Shown here piece by piece: positions 43,615 to 58,622 of a stretch of DNA of 64,000 nt. The notes below the pieces were generated by a model. The model was not told the origin of the DNA. It was given only the letters and a program-made list of their open reading frames with translations, and searched no databases. The stretch is taken from assembly GCF_900095885.1 (NCBI RefSeq), contig NZ_LT615367.1:3968001-4032000 (forward strand), given 5' to 3'. Both the position numbers and the translations under genes were made by a program. This DNA is from Dickeya aquatica (GTDB lineage: Bacteria; Pseudomonadota; Gammaproteobacteria; Enterobacterales; Enterobacteriaceae). Each line of letters starts with the position of its first letter. Positions within the stretch are counted from its first letter, which is position 1.

Positions 43615-44448
43615 ATGACGACGCCCGAACCCGCTAAACGCGGCAAAAAACCCCGTGCGGCCAGCGCGGCCGCGCCTGTTCAGCCTGCAGGGCAGGTGCA
43701 ATCGCTGACCCGCGGGCTGACATTACTGGAGTCTATCGCTCGCGCCAACGGCAGCATTGCCTTGACCGATTTAGCGCAACAGGCAGGGCTGCCCAACTCC
43801 ACCACGCACCGCCTGTTAACCACCATGCAGCAACAGGGGTTTGTGCGCCAGGTCGGGGATTTGGGGTTATGGACTATCGGCACGCAGGCGTTCATTGTCG
43901 GCAGCAGTTTTTTGCAAAGCCGCAACCTGCTCACGCTGGTGCACCCAATGCTGCGTCGACTGATGGAAGACTCCGGCGAAACGGTCAACCTCGCGGTGCT
44001 GGATAGCACCGATTATCAGGCGATTATTATCGACCAGGTGCAGTGCAGAGCATTAATGCGTATGTCCGCACCCATCGGTGGCAAATTGCCGATGCACGCC
44101 TCCGGGGCGGGCAAAGCGTTTCTCGCCCAACTGCCGGAGGAGAAAATCACCCAGTTGCTGCACCGCAAAGGGTTGCACAGTTACACCGCCCACACGCTGG
44201 GTGCGCAAACGCTTAAAGACAATCTGGCAGCGATTCGGCGTCAGGGCTACGCGCTGGATGACGAGGAGCACGCGCTGGGGTTACGCTGCGTCGCCGCCTG
44301 TATTCTGGATGAGCATCACGAGGCCTTCGCCGCCATTTCCATTTCCGGCCCGGTATCACGCATGACCAATGACCGCCTCACCGAGCTGGGCGCACTGGTT
44401 ATCAAGGCGGCGAAAACCATCACCTATCAGTATGGCGGCACACGCTGA
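43615..44448 (+). CDS. iclR: Glyoxylate bypass repressor IclR
   Basis: IclR represses aceBAK during growth without acetate or fatty acids. The 277-residue protein has a Lys/Ala/Pro-rich N-terminal tail, then a winged helix-turn-helix ([20 protein letters not shown]) and a C-terminal effector domain ([36 protein letters not shown]) that binds glyoxylate/pyruvate in E. coli. Its 3' end overlaps the convergent aceK gene by 22 bases. AAGGAA lies upstream of the ATG. Confidence 0.96.
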   Translation: MTTPEPAKRGKKPRAASAAAPVQPAGQVQSLTRGLTLLESIARANGSIALTDLAQQAGLPNSTTHRLLTTMQQQGFVRQVGDLGLWTIGTQAFIVGSSFLQSRNLLTLVHPMLRRLMEDSGETVNLAVLDSTDYQAIIIDQVQCRALMRMSAPIGGKLPMHASGAGKAFLAQLPEEKITQLLHRKGLHSYTAHTLGAQTLKDNLAAIRRQGYALDDEEHALGLRCVAACILDEHHEAFAAISISGPVSRMTNDRLTELGALVIKAAKTITYQYGGTR

Positions 44449-46208
44449 GGCCACGACTCAACGGCTGTCGCCGTCGTCACCGGTGCGGCATAGCACTGAC
44501 AAAAGCGTTTTCTGCGCCGGTACGCATAGACATCTTCAATATGACCGGCGCAGATACGCTGCTGTAATCCCCGCCAGTAATCGGCCTGAAACAACTCACC
44601 GTGCAAGGCGTCAAACAACGCCCGTACGTTAGGATCACGGCACAAAAACTGGCGGAATTCCTGTGGGAACACATCATTGGGCCCCACGCTATACCAGGGT
44701 TCGGCGGCCATTTCATCGGCGATGTCACGCGGCGGTGGCAGATCGCGGAAGTTCACCTCGGTCATGTAACAGATTTCGTCATAGTCATAAAACACCACCC
44801 GGCCATGGCGGGTGACACCGAAGTTTTTAAACAGCATGTCGCCGGGAAAAATATTGGCCGCCGCCATCTGGCGAATCGCATTGCCGTATTCCTCAATCAC
44901 ATCGCGCAGCGCCTGCCCGCTCACCTGCTCAAGATAGAGGTTCAGCGGCGTCATCCGCCGTTCCATATACAGATGACGAATCACCAGCCTATCGCCCAGG
45001 TCATCAAGCTTGCCGGGCACTTCGCGCCACAGCTCTTCCAGCAACGCGGTGCTGATGCGCGCTTTTTCCAGCACAAAGTTTTCATACTCCTGCGTATCCG
45101 CCATACGCCCAACGCGATCGTGCTCTTTCACCAGTTGGTAGCACGCCCGCACCCGCGCCTCGCTCACCTCTTTTTGCGGCGCGAAGTTATCCTTAATCAC
45201 TTTAAATACCCGGTCAAAACCCGGCAGGGTAAACACCAGCATCACCATCCCTTTTACACCCGGCGCGCTGACAAATTGCTCGCGGGTGCAGGCAATAAAA
45301 TTCAGGTACTCACGGTAATATTCGGTTTTGCTGTGCTTCTGGCAGCCGATGGCCAGATACAGCTCGGCGGTGGTCTTGCCCGGTAGAATATCGCGCAGCC
45401 AGGCCACCAGCGCGCCAGGCAGTGGCGCATAGACCATAAAATAGGAGCGGGCAAAACCAAATACGATGCTGGCATCGGCATGCTGCGTTAAGCAGGTATC
45501 GATAAACAGTGTGCCCTGCTCGGTGCGATGGATCGGCAACAGAAACGGGAAAGTCCCCTGCGGCAACACCAGTTTTCCCACCAGCCAGGCCGCCTTATTG
45601 CGGTAAAACAGCTCGTTGGCCACCTGAAGCGAAGCCACCGCCAGCGCCGGGCCCGCAAACGTTTCGGCCAGCGAGCGCAGAATATACCCGATATCGCGCG
45701 CCAGATTTTCCCAGCCCAGACGCAGCGGCAATGCCGTCAATACCGCCGCCAGCATCGCCTGCCAGCCCTGATGCGGCTGATAGGTACGCGCCAGCGGGCG
45801 TGCCATTGCGCCAACGGGCAGTGAGGGCTGGGAGCTGAAAATAAACAGCTTATCCGGCGTCAGCTCGCGGTGGTGAAACAAGCGACAATACACCGAATTG
45901 AAAAAGCTCTCGGCAATCTCAACGCGCGGGTAGTCCGGCAGCAAGGCGGTATACAGCTGCTTTACCCGCGCCACGAATGCAGCGTCATAGCAGCGTTGTT
46001 CGCTAATGCAGCCCAGTTGCGCTACCACCAGCCCGACGTGGTGGTCATAAAGCTGAATACGCTGTTTCATCGCCTGCTGCACGCCATGCCAGTCCGCCTG
46101 CTCAAAGCGCTGCTGCGCGCCTGCGGTAATTTCCAGAAACCGCCCGTATTGCGCATCAAAGCCCTGCAAAATGGTCTGTGCTACCAGTTGCTCTCGACCC
46201 CGATTCAT
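44427..46208 (-). CDS. aceK: Isocitrate dehydrogenase kinase/phosphatase
   Basis: AceK phosphorylates isocitrate dehydrogenase to divert carbon into the glyoxylate bypass, and removes the phosphate again. The 593-residue protein has the N-terminal regulatory half ([16 protein letters not shown]...) and the C-terminal kinase-like half with [20 protein letters not shown], the metal/catalytic Asp region. It is about 15 residues longer than E. coli AceK at the C-terminus, and this tail ([10 protein letters not shown]) reads into the 3' end of iclR. It is third in aceBAK, separated from aceA by a strong hairpin. Confidence 0.96.
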   Translation of the reverse strand: MNRGREQLVAQTILQGFDAQYGRFLEITAGAQQRFEQADWHGVQQAMKQRIQLYDHHVGLVVAQLGCISEQRCYDAAFVARVKQLYTALLPDYPRVEIAESFFNSVYCRLFHHRELTPDKLFIFSSQPSLPVGAMARPLARTYQPHQGWQAMLAAVLTALPLRLGWENLARDIGYILRSLAETFAGPALAVASLQVANELFYRNKAAWLVGKLVLPQGTFPFLLPIHRTEQGTLFIDTCLTQHADASIVFGFARSYFMVYAPLPGALVAWLRDILPGKTTAELYLAIGCQKHSKTEYYREYLNFIACTREQFVSAPGVKGMVMLVFTLPGFDRVFKVIKDNFAPQKEVSEARVRACYQLVKEHDRVGRMADTQEYENFVLEKARISTALLEELWREVPGKLDDLGDRLVIRHLYMERRMTPLNLYLEQVSGQALRDVIEEYGNAIRQMAAANIFPGDMLFKNFGVTRHGRVVFYDYDEICYMTEVNFRDLPPPRDIADEMAAEPWYSVGPNDVFPQEFRQFLCRDPNVRALFDALHGELFQADYWRGLQQRICAGHIEDVYAYRRRKRFCQCYAAPVTTATAVESWPQRVPPY

Positions 46209-46241
46209 CGACCGCTCCTTCTGTCATCACCCATTAAACGT

Positions 46242-46270
46242 CTCGCGGCCAGCATCAGGCTGGCCGCGAG
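46242..46270 (-). promoter_or_regulatory. Strong hairpin in the aceA-aceK gap
   Basis: Perfect 12-bp stem CTCGCGGCCAGC / GCTGGCCGCGAG with a 5-base loop, between aceA and aceK and without a T-run. In E. coli a hairpin-forming spacer here is linked to the sharp drop in aceK expression relative to aceA, so a similar attenuating or mRNA-end-stabilising role is likely. Confidence 0.7.
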
Positions 46271-46287
46271 GGTGCAGTGTGTTGATC

Positions 46288-47595
46288 TTAGAACTGCTGC
46301 TCTTCCGTCGAACCGGTCAATGCCGTGACCGATGATGACCCGCCCTGGATCAGCGTGGTGACCTTATCAAAATACCCGGTTCCCACCTCCTGCTGATGCG
46401 AGGAGAAGGTGTAGCCGTTTTTGATGGCGGCAAACTCCGGTTGCTGCACTTTTTCAACGTAATGCTTCATACCTTCACCCTGCGCATAGGCATGGGCCAG
46501 GTCGAACATGTTGAACCACATGCTGTGAATACCGGCCAGGGTGATGAACTGGTACTTATAGCCCATGGCCGACAGCTCATCCTGAAAGCGGGCAATGGTG
46601 CTGTCATCCAGATTCTTCTGCCAGTTAAAGGACGGCGAGCAGTTATACGCCAGCAACTTACCGGGGAAACGCGCGTGAATAGCCTCGGCAAAACGCCGGG
46701 CTAACGCCAGGTCAGGCGTTGAGGTTTCGCACCATACCAAATCGGCATAGGGCGCATAGGCCAGCGCGCGACTGATGGCCTGATCCACCCCGGCACGGGT
46801 TCGATAAAAGCCTTCAACCGTGCGCTCACCGGTAACAAACTCACGGTCATAGTCATCACAATCGGACGTCAGCAAATCCGCCGCATCGGCATCGGTTCGT
46901 GCCACCAGCAGCGTCGGCACGCCCATGACATCGGCTGCCAGCCTCGCCGCCACCAGTTTTTGCACCGCTTCTTGCGTCGGCACCAACACCTTGCCGCCCA
47001 TGTGGCCACACTTTTTCACCGAGGCGAGCTGGTCTTCGAAATGCACCGCCGCAGCCCCCGCCTCAATCATCGATTTCATCAGTTCAAATGCATTGAGTAC
47101 GCCGCCAAAACCCGCTTCGGCATCGGCCACAATCGGCAAAAAATAGTCGGTATAACGCGGGTCGTCCGGCCCGATACCGTTCGACCACTGAATTTGATCC
47201 GCTCGCCGGAAGGTATTGTTAATGCGCTGCACCACCGCAGGCACCGAGTTCGACGGGTAGAGCGATTGATCCGGGTACATACTGGCCGCCAGGTTAGCAT
47301 CCGCCGCCACCTGCCAGCCGGACAGATACACCGCCTCCAGCCCCGCCTTCGCCTGTTGCAGCGCTTGCCCGCCGGTCAGCGCGCCGAGGCAGTTGACGTA
47401 ACCTTTACGCGATTTTCCGTTCAGCAGCGCCCACAGCTTTTCTGCCCCGAGCTGCGCCAGCGTGCAAACCGGGTTGACCGAGCCGCGCAGGTTCACCACA
47501 TCCTCAGCACGATACGGGCGGGTAATGCCTTCCCAGCGCGGGGTATTCCACTCTTTTTCCAGTTGCTCGATTTGTTGGGTACGAGAGGTGCTCAT
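46288..47595 (-). CDS. aceA: Isocitrate lyase
   Basis: The enzyme splits isocitrate into glyoxylate and succinate. The 435-residue protein has the catalytic-loop signature [17 protein letters not shown] with its active-site cysteine, substrate-binding FEDQLASVK, and [13 protein letters not shown]. It starts at ATG 47595, 26 bases after aceB, in the standard order aceB-aceA-aceK. Confidence 0.98.
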   Translation of the reverse strand: MSTSRTQQIEQLEKEWNTPRWEGITRPYRAEDVVNLRGSVNPVCTLAQLGAEKLWALLNGKSRKGYVNCLGALTGGQALQQAKAGLEAVYLSGWQVAADANLAASMYPDQSLYPSNSVPAVVQRINNTFRRADQIQWSNGIGPDDPRYTDYFLPIVADAEAGFGGVLNAFELMKSMIEAGAAAVHFEDQLASVKKCGHMGGKVLVPTQEAVQKLVAARLAADVMGVPTLLVARTDADAADLLTSDCDDYDREFVTGERTVEGFYRTRAGVDQAISRALAYAPYADLVWCETSTPDLALARRFAEAIHARFPGKLLAYNCSPSFNWQKNLDDSTIARFQDELSAMGYKYQFITLAGIHSMWFNMFDLAHAYAQGEGMKHYVEKVQQPEFAAIKNGYTFSSHQQEVGTGYFDKVTTLIQGGSSSVTALTGSTEEQQF

Positions 47596-47621
47596 AGCGA
47601 TTCCTTTTTTTTTAAACAGGA

Positions 47622-49220
47622 TTAATCAAGTAAGTCGTAACCGGGTAAGGTGAGGAAATCGATTAACGCGTCTTGCGTGGTGATACGCTCCATCAGTTGG
47701 CCTGCTTCCTCGAAACGGCCGCTATCAAAGCGGGTGTCACCCAGCTCACTACGGATAACCCGCATCTCTTCAGCCAGCATCTGGCGGAACAAGGCGTTGG
47801 TCACCACGCGGCCATCGCTGAGGGTTTTGCCATGGTGAATCCACTGCCAGATGGAGGTGCGGGAGATCTCGGCCGTCGCAGCGTCCTCCATCAGACCGTA
47901 AATCGGTACGCAACCGTTGCCGGAAATCCAGGCTTCAATGTACTGCACCGCCACGCGGATATTGGCGCGCATACCGGCTTCGGTGCGCTCGCCCGGGCAA
48001 GGGGCCAGCAATTCCTCTGCGGTCACCGGTGCATCATCTTCACGCAACACATCTAACTGATTGGGGCGATCGCCCAGCAGGCGGTCAAACACCGGCATCA
48101 CGGTGTCGGCCAAACCGGGGTGGGCAATCCAGGTGCCATCATGACCGTTGCGGGCTTCCAGTTCCTTGTCCTGCCTGACCTTCTCTTGCACCCAGGCGTT
48201 GCGTTCCGCCTCTTTACTGGGGATGAAGGCCGCCATACCGCCCATGGCAAATGCACCGCGCCGGTGACAGGTTTTGATCAGCAAACGCGAGTAGGCGCTC
48301 AGGAACGGCTTGTCCATCGTGACTGACTGACGATCGGGTAATACGCGATCCGGGTGATTCTTCAATGTTTTGATATAACTGAAGATATAGTCCCAACGAC
48401 CGCAGTTCAGCCCGACGATATGGTCACGCAAGTGATACAAGATCTCGTCCATCTGGAACACGGCAGGCAGGGTTTCAATCAATACCGTGGCTTTGATAGT
48501 GCCGCGCGCTAAACCAACGTGGTCTTCGGCATAACCGAACACCTCACTCCACCAGGCCGCTTCTTGCCACGATTGGGTTTTGGGCAAATAGAAATAGGGG
48601 CCGCTGCCTTTCGCCAGCAATTGACGGTAGTTGTGGAAAAAATAGAGCGCAAAATCGAACAGGCTGGCAGGGATAGGTTCACCCTGCCACAAAACGTGTT
48701 TTTCCGGCAGGTGTAACCCACGAACCCGACAAATCAACACTGCGGGATTAGGCCTGAGCTGATAAATCTTTCCCGCTTCGCTGGTGTAGGCGATAGTGCC
48801 ACGCACGGCATCGCGCAAATTGATTTGCCCCTCGATCACCGTTGACCAACCGGGTGCCAGCGAGTCTTCAAAGTCTGCCATGAAGACTTTCACATTGGCG
48901 TTCAGGGCGTTAATCACCATTTTGCGCTCCACCGGACCAGTAATCTCTATCCGGCGATCCAACAGGTCATTCGGGATACCACGAATTTTCCAGTCAGATT
49001 TTTTTATGGAATCCATTTCCGAAATGAATCCAGGTAATTCACCACTATCAATCCGCGCCTGTATTACCTGACGTTCAGCCAGCAGGTGATTGCGCTGTGA
49101 TGTAAACCGGCTTACCAGTGCAGTGAGAAAATCAACCGCCTCTGTCGTCAGAATCTGCCTTTCCGCGTCACCTAACGCTATGGTGAACACCAGTTCCCTG
49201 CTTATCGTCTGTTGTGTCAT
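47622..49220 (-). CDS. aceB: Malate synthase A
   Basis: The enzyme condenses glyoxylate with acetyl-CoA to malate, the second step of the glyoxylate bypass. The 532-residue protein has the isoform A signatures [23 protein letters not shown]-like [16 protein letters not shown] and [19 protein letters not shown] lies upstream of ATG 49220. It is the first gene of the aceBAK operon, with an IclR operator about 100-130 bases upstream. Confidence 0.98.
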   Translation of the reverse strand: MTQQTISRELVFTIALGDAERQILTTEAVDFLTALVSRFTSQRNHLLAERQVIQARIDSGELPGFISEMDSIKKSDWKIRGIPNDLLDRRIEITGPVERKMVINALNANVKVFMADFEDSLAPGWSTVIEGQINLRDAVRGTIAYTSEAGKIYQLRPNPAVLICRVRGLHLPEKHVLWQGEPIPASLFDFALYFFHNYRQLLAKGSGPYFYLPKTQSWQEAAWWSEVFGYAEDHVGLARGTIKATVLIETLPAVFQMDEILYHLRDHIVGLNCGRWDYIFSYIKTLKNHPDRVLPDRQSVTMDKPFLSAYSRLLIKTCHRRGAFAMGGMAAFIPSKEAERNAWVQEKVRQDKELEARNGHDGTWIAHPGLADTVMPVFDRLLGDRPNQLDVLREDDAPVTAEELLAPCPGERTEAGMRANIRVAVQYIEAWISGNGCVPIYGLMEDAATAEISRTSIWQWIHHGKTLSDGRVVTNALFRQMLAEEMRVIRSELGDTRFDSGRFEEAGQLMERITTQDALIDFLTLPGYDLLD

Positions 49221-49324
49221 GTCTTCGTTCCTTTTTGCTCCGCCATCTTCGCCTTATTAGCTGCTCAATCTGCGAACTTAACTCGAACGTTTTTCAGCCA
49301 ACAGCACTAAGCCTAATCCAATAA

Positions 49325-49354
49325 AAATAAAAATCAAAAACTATTTCCATTTTT
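49325..49354 (-). promoter_or_regulatory. IclR operator of aceBAK
   Basis: On the minus strand this reads AAAATGGAAATAGTTTTTGA and continues with ATTTTTAT. It is almost identical to the E. coli aceB IclR site (AAAATGGAAATTGTTTTTGA). Distance and orientation to aceB also agree. Confidence 0.85.
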
Positions 49355-49479
49355 AGTTTTTAATAAAAGCAATGCATTGATTTAAAAGAATTAAAAATAA
49401 AAACAAAGATAGAAGCACTTTTCTAAAGGAAAAATAACGATAAAAAGCAGAGGAGACACGTCTAATGCATTGACGTAAA

Positions 49480-49506
49480 AAAGAAAAGGCACCATCCGGT
49501 GCCTTT
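49480..49506 (-). terminator. Rho-independent terminator of metA
   Basis: Perfect 9-bp stem AAAGGCACC / GGTGCCTTT with a 4-base loop. A T-rich tail (TTCTTTTTT) follows on the minus strand, about 20 bases past the metA stop. Confidence 0.88.
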
Positions 49507-49527
49507 CAGACAAAATCAGGTGAGAGG

Positions 49528-50457
49528 TTAGTCTAGTGTTGGGTTCATGCGACGCAAATCAAATGGAGTTATCTGATAAACGTAATAGTTCAGCCAATTC
49601 GCAAACAGCAAGTGCCCATGACTACGCCAGCTGGCGCGTGGTGTCTTCTGTGGATCGTCATGTGGAAAGTAGTTCTCTGGCACTGCCGGAGCAAGCCCTG
49701 CATCACAATCACGGAAGTATTCCCCGGCCAGCGTCAACGCATCATATTCAGGATGCCCGGTCACAAATGCCAGCCGCTTGTCTTTGCTGGCGAACAGGTA
49801 TGCCCCCGCCACATCAGACTCTGCCAGGATTTCCAGGTCGGTATGTTCACGGATCACATCGCAAGGAAAATCTGCATAGCGAGAGTGGGGAGCAAGGAAG
49901 GTTTCATCAAAACCACGCGTCAGCAGCGCATGAGGCTGTAATGTATGGTGAGAATACACACCAGACAGTTTCATTTCACGAGTCAGTTTGGGAATACCGT
50001 AAAGCACATTGAGCGCCGCCTGAACAGCCCAGCATACAAATAGTGTGGATGTGACATGATCCTTAGCCCAGTTCACGACACGCTCTATCTGTGGCCAATA
50101 CACTACGTCACAGAAATCTACCAACCCTAATGGAGCACCGGTGACGATCAAACCATCAAAATTCTCATGCTCAATATCTTCAAAGTCGCAGTAAAAATTA
50201 TTGAGATGCTCGGTCGGGGTATTTTTTGACTCACGACTATCAATGCGCAAAAGCTGAATATCCACCTGCAACGGCGAATTCGACAGCAGGCGCAGAAACT
50301 GGTTTTCCGTCTCGATTTTCTTTGGCATCAGGTTAAGTACCAGCACCTTTAACGGGCGAATTTCCTGCGTTCTGGCGCGTGAAGAAGCCATCACAAAGAC
50401 ATTTTCATTACGCAAGAAACTAACAGCAGGTAATTCATCAGGAACCCGGATCGGCAT
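49528..50457 (-). CDS. metA: Homoserine O-succinyltransferase
   Basis: MetA activates homoserine with succinyl-CoA, the first committed step of methionine synthesis. The 309 residues equal E. coli MetA. The class-I glutamine-amidotransferase-like fold has the nucleophile in [15 protein letters not shown], the YSHH/HP(E/Y) region [11 protein letters not shown] carrying the catalytic His and Glu, and [15 protein letters not shown]. Four tandem MetJ-box-like octamers lie immediately upstream. It neighbours aceB, as in E. coli, and is co-directional with the rRNA operon behind it. Confidence 0.98.
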   Translation of the reverse strand: MPIRVPDELPAVSFLRNENVFVMASSRARTQEIRPLKVLVLNLMPKKIETENQFLRLLSNSPLQVDIQLLRIDSRESKNTPTEHLNNFYCDFEDIEHENFDGLIVTGAPLGLVDFCDVVYWPQIERVVNWAKDHVTSTLFVCWAVQAALNVLYGIPKLTREMKLSGVYSHHTLQPHALLTRGFDETFLAPHSRYADFPCDVIREHTDLEILAESDVAGAYLFASKDKRLAFVTGHPEYDALTLAGEYFRDCDAGLAPAVPENYFPHDDPQKTPRASWRSHGHLLFANWLNYYVYQITPFDLRRMNPTLD

Positions 50458-50473
50458 AACCCCACCTCACTAC

Positions 50474-50505
50474 ACACGTTTATACGTTTATACGTTTAGC
50501 CTTCT
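50474..50505 (-). promoter_or_regulatory. Tandem MetJ boxes upstream of metA
   Basis: Four consecutive octamers, ACACGTTT ATACGTTT ATACGTTT AGCCTTCT, resemble the MetJ consensus AGACGTCT repeated in phase. They end 17 bases before the metA start. MetJ with S-adenosylmethionine binds such arrays cooperatively. The rest of 50506-50780, between metA and the rRNA operon, shows no gene. Confidence 0.8.
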
Positions 50506-50780
50506 AGGCCGCCAAAGATAACGATTTTTAGACGTAATGTCGAGCCATAACCTGCCAGGTTGAAAATCTTTCATTCGAAAATCAACTTTGCATATGCAAT
50601 TAAAAGATAAGCATAGACGGGCAAGTCAATCACAGGGAGTGATGGAACGGGACAAATGAAACACAGGAAAAAATGTAAGATGAGGTATTAAACGATGGAG
50701 CTACAACCAGGTGGCCGCCGCAGAGTTAAACCGTTACCGCAAAAAGCATACAACGGGTGTAAAACCACACAAAAACCATA

Positions 50781-50812
50781 AAAAACAAAAGGCCCGGTCT
50801 TTCGACCGGGCC
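50781..50812 (-). terminator. rRNA operon terminator
   Basis: Stem GGCCCGGTC / GACCGGGCC with loop TTTC, followed on the minus strand by a long T-rich run, 14 bases after the 5S gene. Confidence 0.92.
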
Positions 50813-50826
50813 CTTCGCTCTGTTTG

Positions 50827-50946
50827 ATGCCTGGCAGTTCCCTACTCTCGCATGGGGAGACCCCACACTACCATCGGCGCTACGGCGTTTCACTTCTGAG
50901 TTCGGCATGGGGTCAGGTGGGACCACCGCGCTGTCGCCGCCAGGCA
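50827..50946 (-). rRNA. rrf: 5S ribosomal RNA
   Basis: 120 nt, read on the minus strand from TGCCTGGCGGCGACAGCGCG to GGGAACTGCCAGGCAT, with complementary ends forming the closing helix. It is the last gene of the operon. Confidence 0.97.
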
Positions 50947-51062
50947 AATTCGTTTCATTCCGGCCGTCATGCTCCGCTTTCGCTTACACACAACCACCCG
51001 AACCAATCTCTGAACAAGCTGAATCTCTTCTTTCCGTCTCTCTAAAACACCTTCGGTGTTGT

Positions 51063-53971
<2,909 letters not shown>

Positions 53972-54075
53972 TCACAACCCGAAGGTGTTTCGGGATGCAA
54001 GTTTTTGAGAGACTCGAACAACACATGCATTCTCATACACATGCTGTCGTTTCAATTTTTCAGCTTGTTCCAGAT

Positions 54076-54087
54076 TGTTAAAGAGCA
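54076..54087 (-). promoter_or_regulatory. boxA antitermination site before 23S
   Basis: TGCTCTTTAACA on the minus strand, in the 16S-23S spacer between tRNA-Glu and 23S. It is the standard Nus-factor boxA for ribosomal operons. Confidence 0.8.
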
Positions 54088-54175
54088 AGATAACGTAAAC
54101 CTGACTATTGCTAATCAGCTTTAGGTTATCTTCGGGATATCCCTGACCGTGACTTTCACTCACCTGTCTTGTCAT

Positions 54176-54251
54176 TGGCGTCCCCTAGGGGATTCGAACC
54201 CCTGTTACCGCCGTGAAAGGGCGGTGTCCTGGGCCTCTAGACGAAGGGGAC
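54176..54251 (-). tRNA. tRNA-Glu (anticodon TTC) in the rRNA spacer
   Basis: A 76-nt cloverleaf starting GTCCCCTTCGTCTAGAGG, with anticodon loop CTTTCAC giving TTC, T-loop GGTTCGAATCC and an encoded CCA. It is the only tRNA in the 16S-23S spacer, as in the E. coli rrnB/C/E/G class. Confidence 0.97.
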
Positions 54252-54336
54252 ATCTCTTGTCAGCTTCGCAAGACGCTTTTGACTCTTTTACTTCATCAGA
54301 CAATCTGTGTGGACACCACGCAGGCTCTTCACTCGG

Positions 54337-55878
<1,542 letters not shown>

Positions 55879-56023
55879 AAGTTTGATTGTGTTTTCCGAA
55901 GAAAACGTGCTCAAAGAATTTACTGTTATTTCGTAATGAATTAACTGTTGTCACTCTTCAAGACTTTCACAAAAGTTTTTTGCGAAGTGTCCTGCGAGTG
56001 CCCACACAGATTGTCTGATTAAT

Positions 56024-56035
56024 TGTTAAAGAGCA
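56024..56035 (-). promoter_or_regulatory. boxA antitermination site in the rRNA leader
   Basis: TGCTCTTTAACA on the minus strand, about 145 bases upstream of 16S. Together with the spacer boxA it marks the operon as Nus-antiterminated. Confidence 0.8.
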
Positions 56036-56072
56036 GTGCGACCGGCCTGAGCCTGCTGTCGCGAGGTGGCGT

Positions 56073-56100
56073 ATACTACGCTTTCCTCATGAAGAGTCAA
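56073..56100 (-). promoter_or_regulatory. rRNA operon promoter
   Basis: On the minus strand TTGACT (56100-56095) and TAGTAT (56078-56073) are spaced by 16 bases and followed by ACGCCACCTCGCGACAG. That is a GC-rich discriminator like E. coli rrn promoters. The rest of 55879-56339 is leader and AT-rich upstream DNA, including the yrdA promoter on the other strand. Confidence 0.75.
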
Positions 56101-56339
56101 CGCTTTTTTTCGTTTCTTTTTCGCTGACACCGCACTGCGTTGCCGCTGTTACCGTGTCAGTGGGGTCGCATTATAGGGATCCAGACAGGTTGCACAACCC
56201 TTTTTTCGATCTTTTTTACTATTCGTGCATTTTTCCACCCTTACGTTGAGTTATTGTACGATCAACGTTATTTTCTGAGCAAAAAGCCAGATCGCCTCAC
56301 GATCCAGGCTCATTTTTATCCTGCTGGAGATTACGGAAT

Positions 56340-56882
56340 ATGCCCAATCCATTACGCACGTTCAAAAACACACGGCCGATACTCGGCAAAAACGTCATGA
56401 TCGATACATCAAGTGTCATCATCGGAGACGTAGCGCTTGCAGAGGATGTGAGTGTCTGGCCGTTAGTCGTCATCAGAGGTGATGTCAACGCCATCAGAAT
56501 CGGAGCGCGTACTAATATTCAAGATGGTAGCGTCCTTCACGTTACACATCGCTCTGAAACAAACCCTCGCGGTAATCCGCTCATTATTGGAGAGGATGTG
56601 ACTGTTGGACATAAAGTCATGCTGCATGGCTGTAATATCGGCAACCGTGTGCTCGTTGGGATGGGCTCAATCATCCTTGATGGTGCCGTTATTGAAGACG
56701 AGGTAATAATTGGTGCAGGCAGCCTGGTTTCGTCAGGAAAAACCTTAGAGACAGGCCATCTTTACCTCGGCAGCCCTGCCAGAAAGATTCGCCCGTTAAG
56801 TGAGGAGGAAAAAGCAGGGCTGCTTTACTCATCGGATAATTATGTACGCTGGAAGAATGAATATATTAGCCAATCAAAGTGA
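56340..56882 (+). CDS. yrdA: Gamma-carbonic-anhydrase-family protein YrdA
   Basis: The 180-residue left-handed beta-helix (hexapeptide repeat) protein belongs to the gamma carbonic anhydrase-like group. Hexapeptide turns run through VIIGDVALAEDVSVWP, VVIRGDVNAIRIGARTNIQDG and VTVGHKVMLHGCNIGNRVLVG; the latter contains metal-type histidines. E. coli YrdA has no firmly established activity. GGAGATTACGGAAT precedes the ATG. It is adjacent to the 16S 5' side, as next to E. coli rrnD. Confidence 0.94.
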   Translation: MPNPLRTFKNTRPILGKNVMIDTSSVIIGDVALAEDVSVWPLVVIRGDVNAIRIGARTNIQDGSVLHVTHRSETNPRGNPLIIGEDVTVGHKVMLHGCNIGNRVLVGMGSIILDGAVIEDEVIIGAGSLVSSGKTLETGHLYLGSPARKIRPLSEEEKAGLLYSSDNYVRWKNEYISQSK

Positions 56883-56920
56883 CTAATTATATTCCTTTGT
56901 ATAGCATCACTTTCCTACCC

Positions 56921-57190
56921 TTATTCAAATTCAATAGAGAGTATAAAGCGCCCAGAGTCGTCATATTCATCACTGCGGATTAGGTTGTCGAACACCTCTT
57001 CCCAGTCCCAGCGATGCTGACGAAACAGCACCAGCCACTGCTGCGGCGTTTTGTCGCCATACCGCATCACGAGTGTGCTCTGACCAAGCACACATTGATG
57101 CTGGAACCCCCCAACGAGTACCGGAAACACGATTGCTCGCTCACTCTCATGCCACGATTCCCTGTCGGGATATTGGATATACTGGTTCAC
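56921..57190 (-). CDS. yrdB: YrdB family protein (DUF1488)
   Basis: The small cytoplasmic protein has 89 residues with the family pattern [38 protein letters not shown]. The function is unknown. Its start overlaps the aroE stop by 4 bases, so it is the last gene of an aroE-yrdB transcript, as in E. coli. Confidence 0.92.
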   Translation of the reverse strand: MNQYIQYPDRESWHESERAIVFPVLVGGFQHQCVLGQSTLVMRYGDKTPQQWLVLFRQHRWDWEEVFDNLIRSDEYDDSGRFILSIEFE

Positions 57191-58014
57191 CCAACCAGTT
57201 CCTGTTTCATTGTTTCAATAACGGGGGCAACATCCGGCATAAAACCATGCCATAGTTGAAATGCGTGGGCTGCTTGCCAAACCAGCATCCCCATACCATC
57301 CAGATAACGCTGTGCACCATGTTGAATACACCATCTCAGAAAAGGTGTGGGTTCAGCCTGATAGAACATGTCATAACAGTGAGTATTTGGCGAAACGAGC
57401 GATATGGGCAGCGCGGGAATGTCGCCTGCAACACCTGATGATGTCGCGTTGATGATCAAATCAAAATAATGGTCGCTTAACTTTTCCATCGGTAACGCAT
57501 GTATTTCCCCTTCAGCACAGAAATGTCTTGCCAGTGACTCGGCTTTCTCGAACGTGCGATTCGTTATCACCAGGGAACATCCATACGCAAGCAGCGGTTG
57601 AATCACGCCACGAGCGGCTCCGCCAGCGCCAGCCAGCAAAACCTTACAACCCGGTGTAATAAAACCGTGCTGTTTTAAGTCACTAAGCAGGCCGATACCG
57701 TCGGTATTGTCACCATATAATGAACCATCTTCGTTTTTTAACACGGTATTGACAGCACCGGCAGACGACGCACGCTCACTCAGACGATGCATCACACCAC
57801 ACGCTCGTTCTTTAAACGGTGCTGTGATATTTGCACCTCGAGCGCCCTGTCGGAAGTATGCCTGCAAGCTCTCTTCAAAATTATCCAGCGGTGCCAATAT
57901 ACGCTCATAGCTTAACGCCACGCCGGTTTGTGCAGCGAACAAGGCATGAATACGGGGTGATTTGCTATGTGCAATCGGGTGACCAAAAACAGCAAAAGAC
58001 AGACTCACAGACAC
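57187..58014 (-). CDS. aroE: Shikimate dehydrogenase
   Basis: The enzyme reduces 3-dehydroshikimate with NADPH in aromatic amino acid synthesis. The 275-residue protein has the shikimate-binding start [14 protein letters not shown], catalytic Lys/Asp region [10 protein letters not shown] and [15 protein letters not shown]-binding [13 protein letters not shown] and [10 protein letters not shown], and C-terminal [14 protein letters not shown]. It starts at GTG 58014 with GGAG 7 bases upstream, 19 bases after the restored tsaC stop. Confidence 0.96.
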   Translation of the reverse strand: MSVSLSFAVFGHPIAHSKSPRIHALFAAQTGVALSYERILAPLDNFEESLQAYFRQGARGANITAPFKERACGVMHRLSERASSAGAVNTVLKNEDGSLYGDNTDGIGLLSDLKQHGFITPGCKVLLAGAGGAARGVIQPLLAYGCSLVITNRTFEKAESLARHFCAEGEIHALPMEKLSDHYFDLIINATSSGVAGDIPALPISLVSPNTHCYDMFYQAEPTPFLRWCIQHGAQRYLDGMGMLVWQAAHAFQLWHGFMPDVAPVIETMKQELVG

Positions 58015-58033
58015 ATTCGTTCTCCAATAACCA

Positions 58034-58593
58034 TTAACCTTGACGCAGCATTTCGCCAGTCAACGCATCACGAATTTCCGAAGGATTCAATCGTTTCCCC
58101 ACTTCCCCCTGAGCACAGGAAGGCGATGTTCAAACTGAACCATCACTTCCTGATAAGTACGGCACGGGGGGTGACCTGTTAAGTTAGCACTCGTAGAAAC
58201 CAAAGGTTTACCAAACGCCAGACAGAGTTGCTGCACCAGAGGATGATCGCTAACGCGAACGGCCAGTGAGCTAAAACGCCCCGTCAGCCATTCTGGTGTT
58301 GTCAATTTGGCTGGGATCACCCAGGTAAAAGGGCCGGGCCAGGTATCGAAAACGGCCTGACGCTGGCTATCTGACAGCGCAGATATCTCCACATAAGGCG
58401 CAAGTTGCTGAACATTCGCTGCAATCAAAATCAGCCCTTTATCTCTTGGGCGCTGTTTCAATGCGAGTAATTTTTCTACGGCAACCTCACTATCTGGATC
58501 ACAGCCAAGGCCAAATACCGCTTCCGTCGGGTATGCAATCACTTGCTGGTCGCGTAATAACTGGATAAGTGGAGCTAATTCTTCAATTGTCAC
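58034..58593 (-). CDS. tsaC: Threonylcarbamoyl-AMP synthase TsaC, C-terminus frameshifted
   Basis: TsaC (YrdC/Sua5 fold) makes threonylcarbamoyl-AMP for the t6A37 modification of ANN-decoding tRNAs. The intact part has [17 protein letters not shown], the KxR-type [11 protein letters not shown], and [18 protein letters not shown]. The uninterrupted frame stops at 58087 after 168 residues with an aberrant GKWGND tail. One extra G in the five-G run at 58105-58109 gives [20 protein letters not shown] and LRQG to a stop at 58034, 186 residues, matching the E. coli C-terminus. Because TsaC is essential in E. coli, a sequencing or assembly error is more likely than a true loss. Confidence 0.88.
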
Positions 58594-58622
58594 GTTACCT
58601 ACTCACTACAATTTGCTATTCA

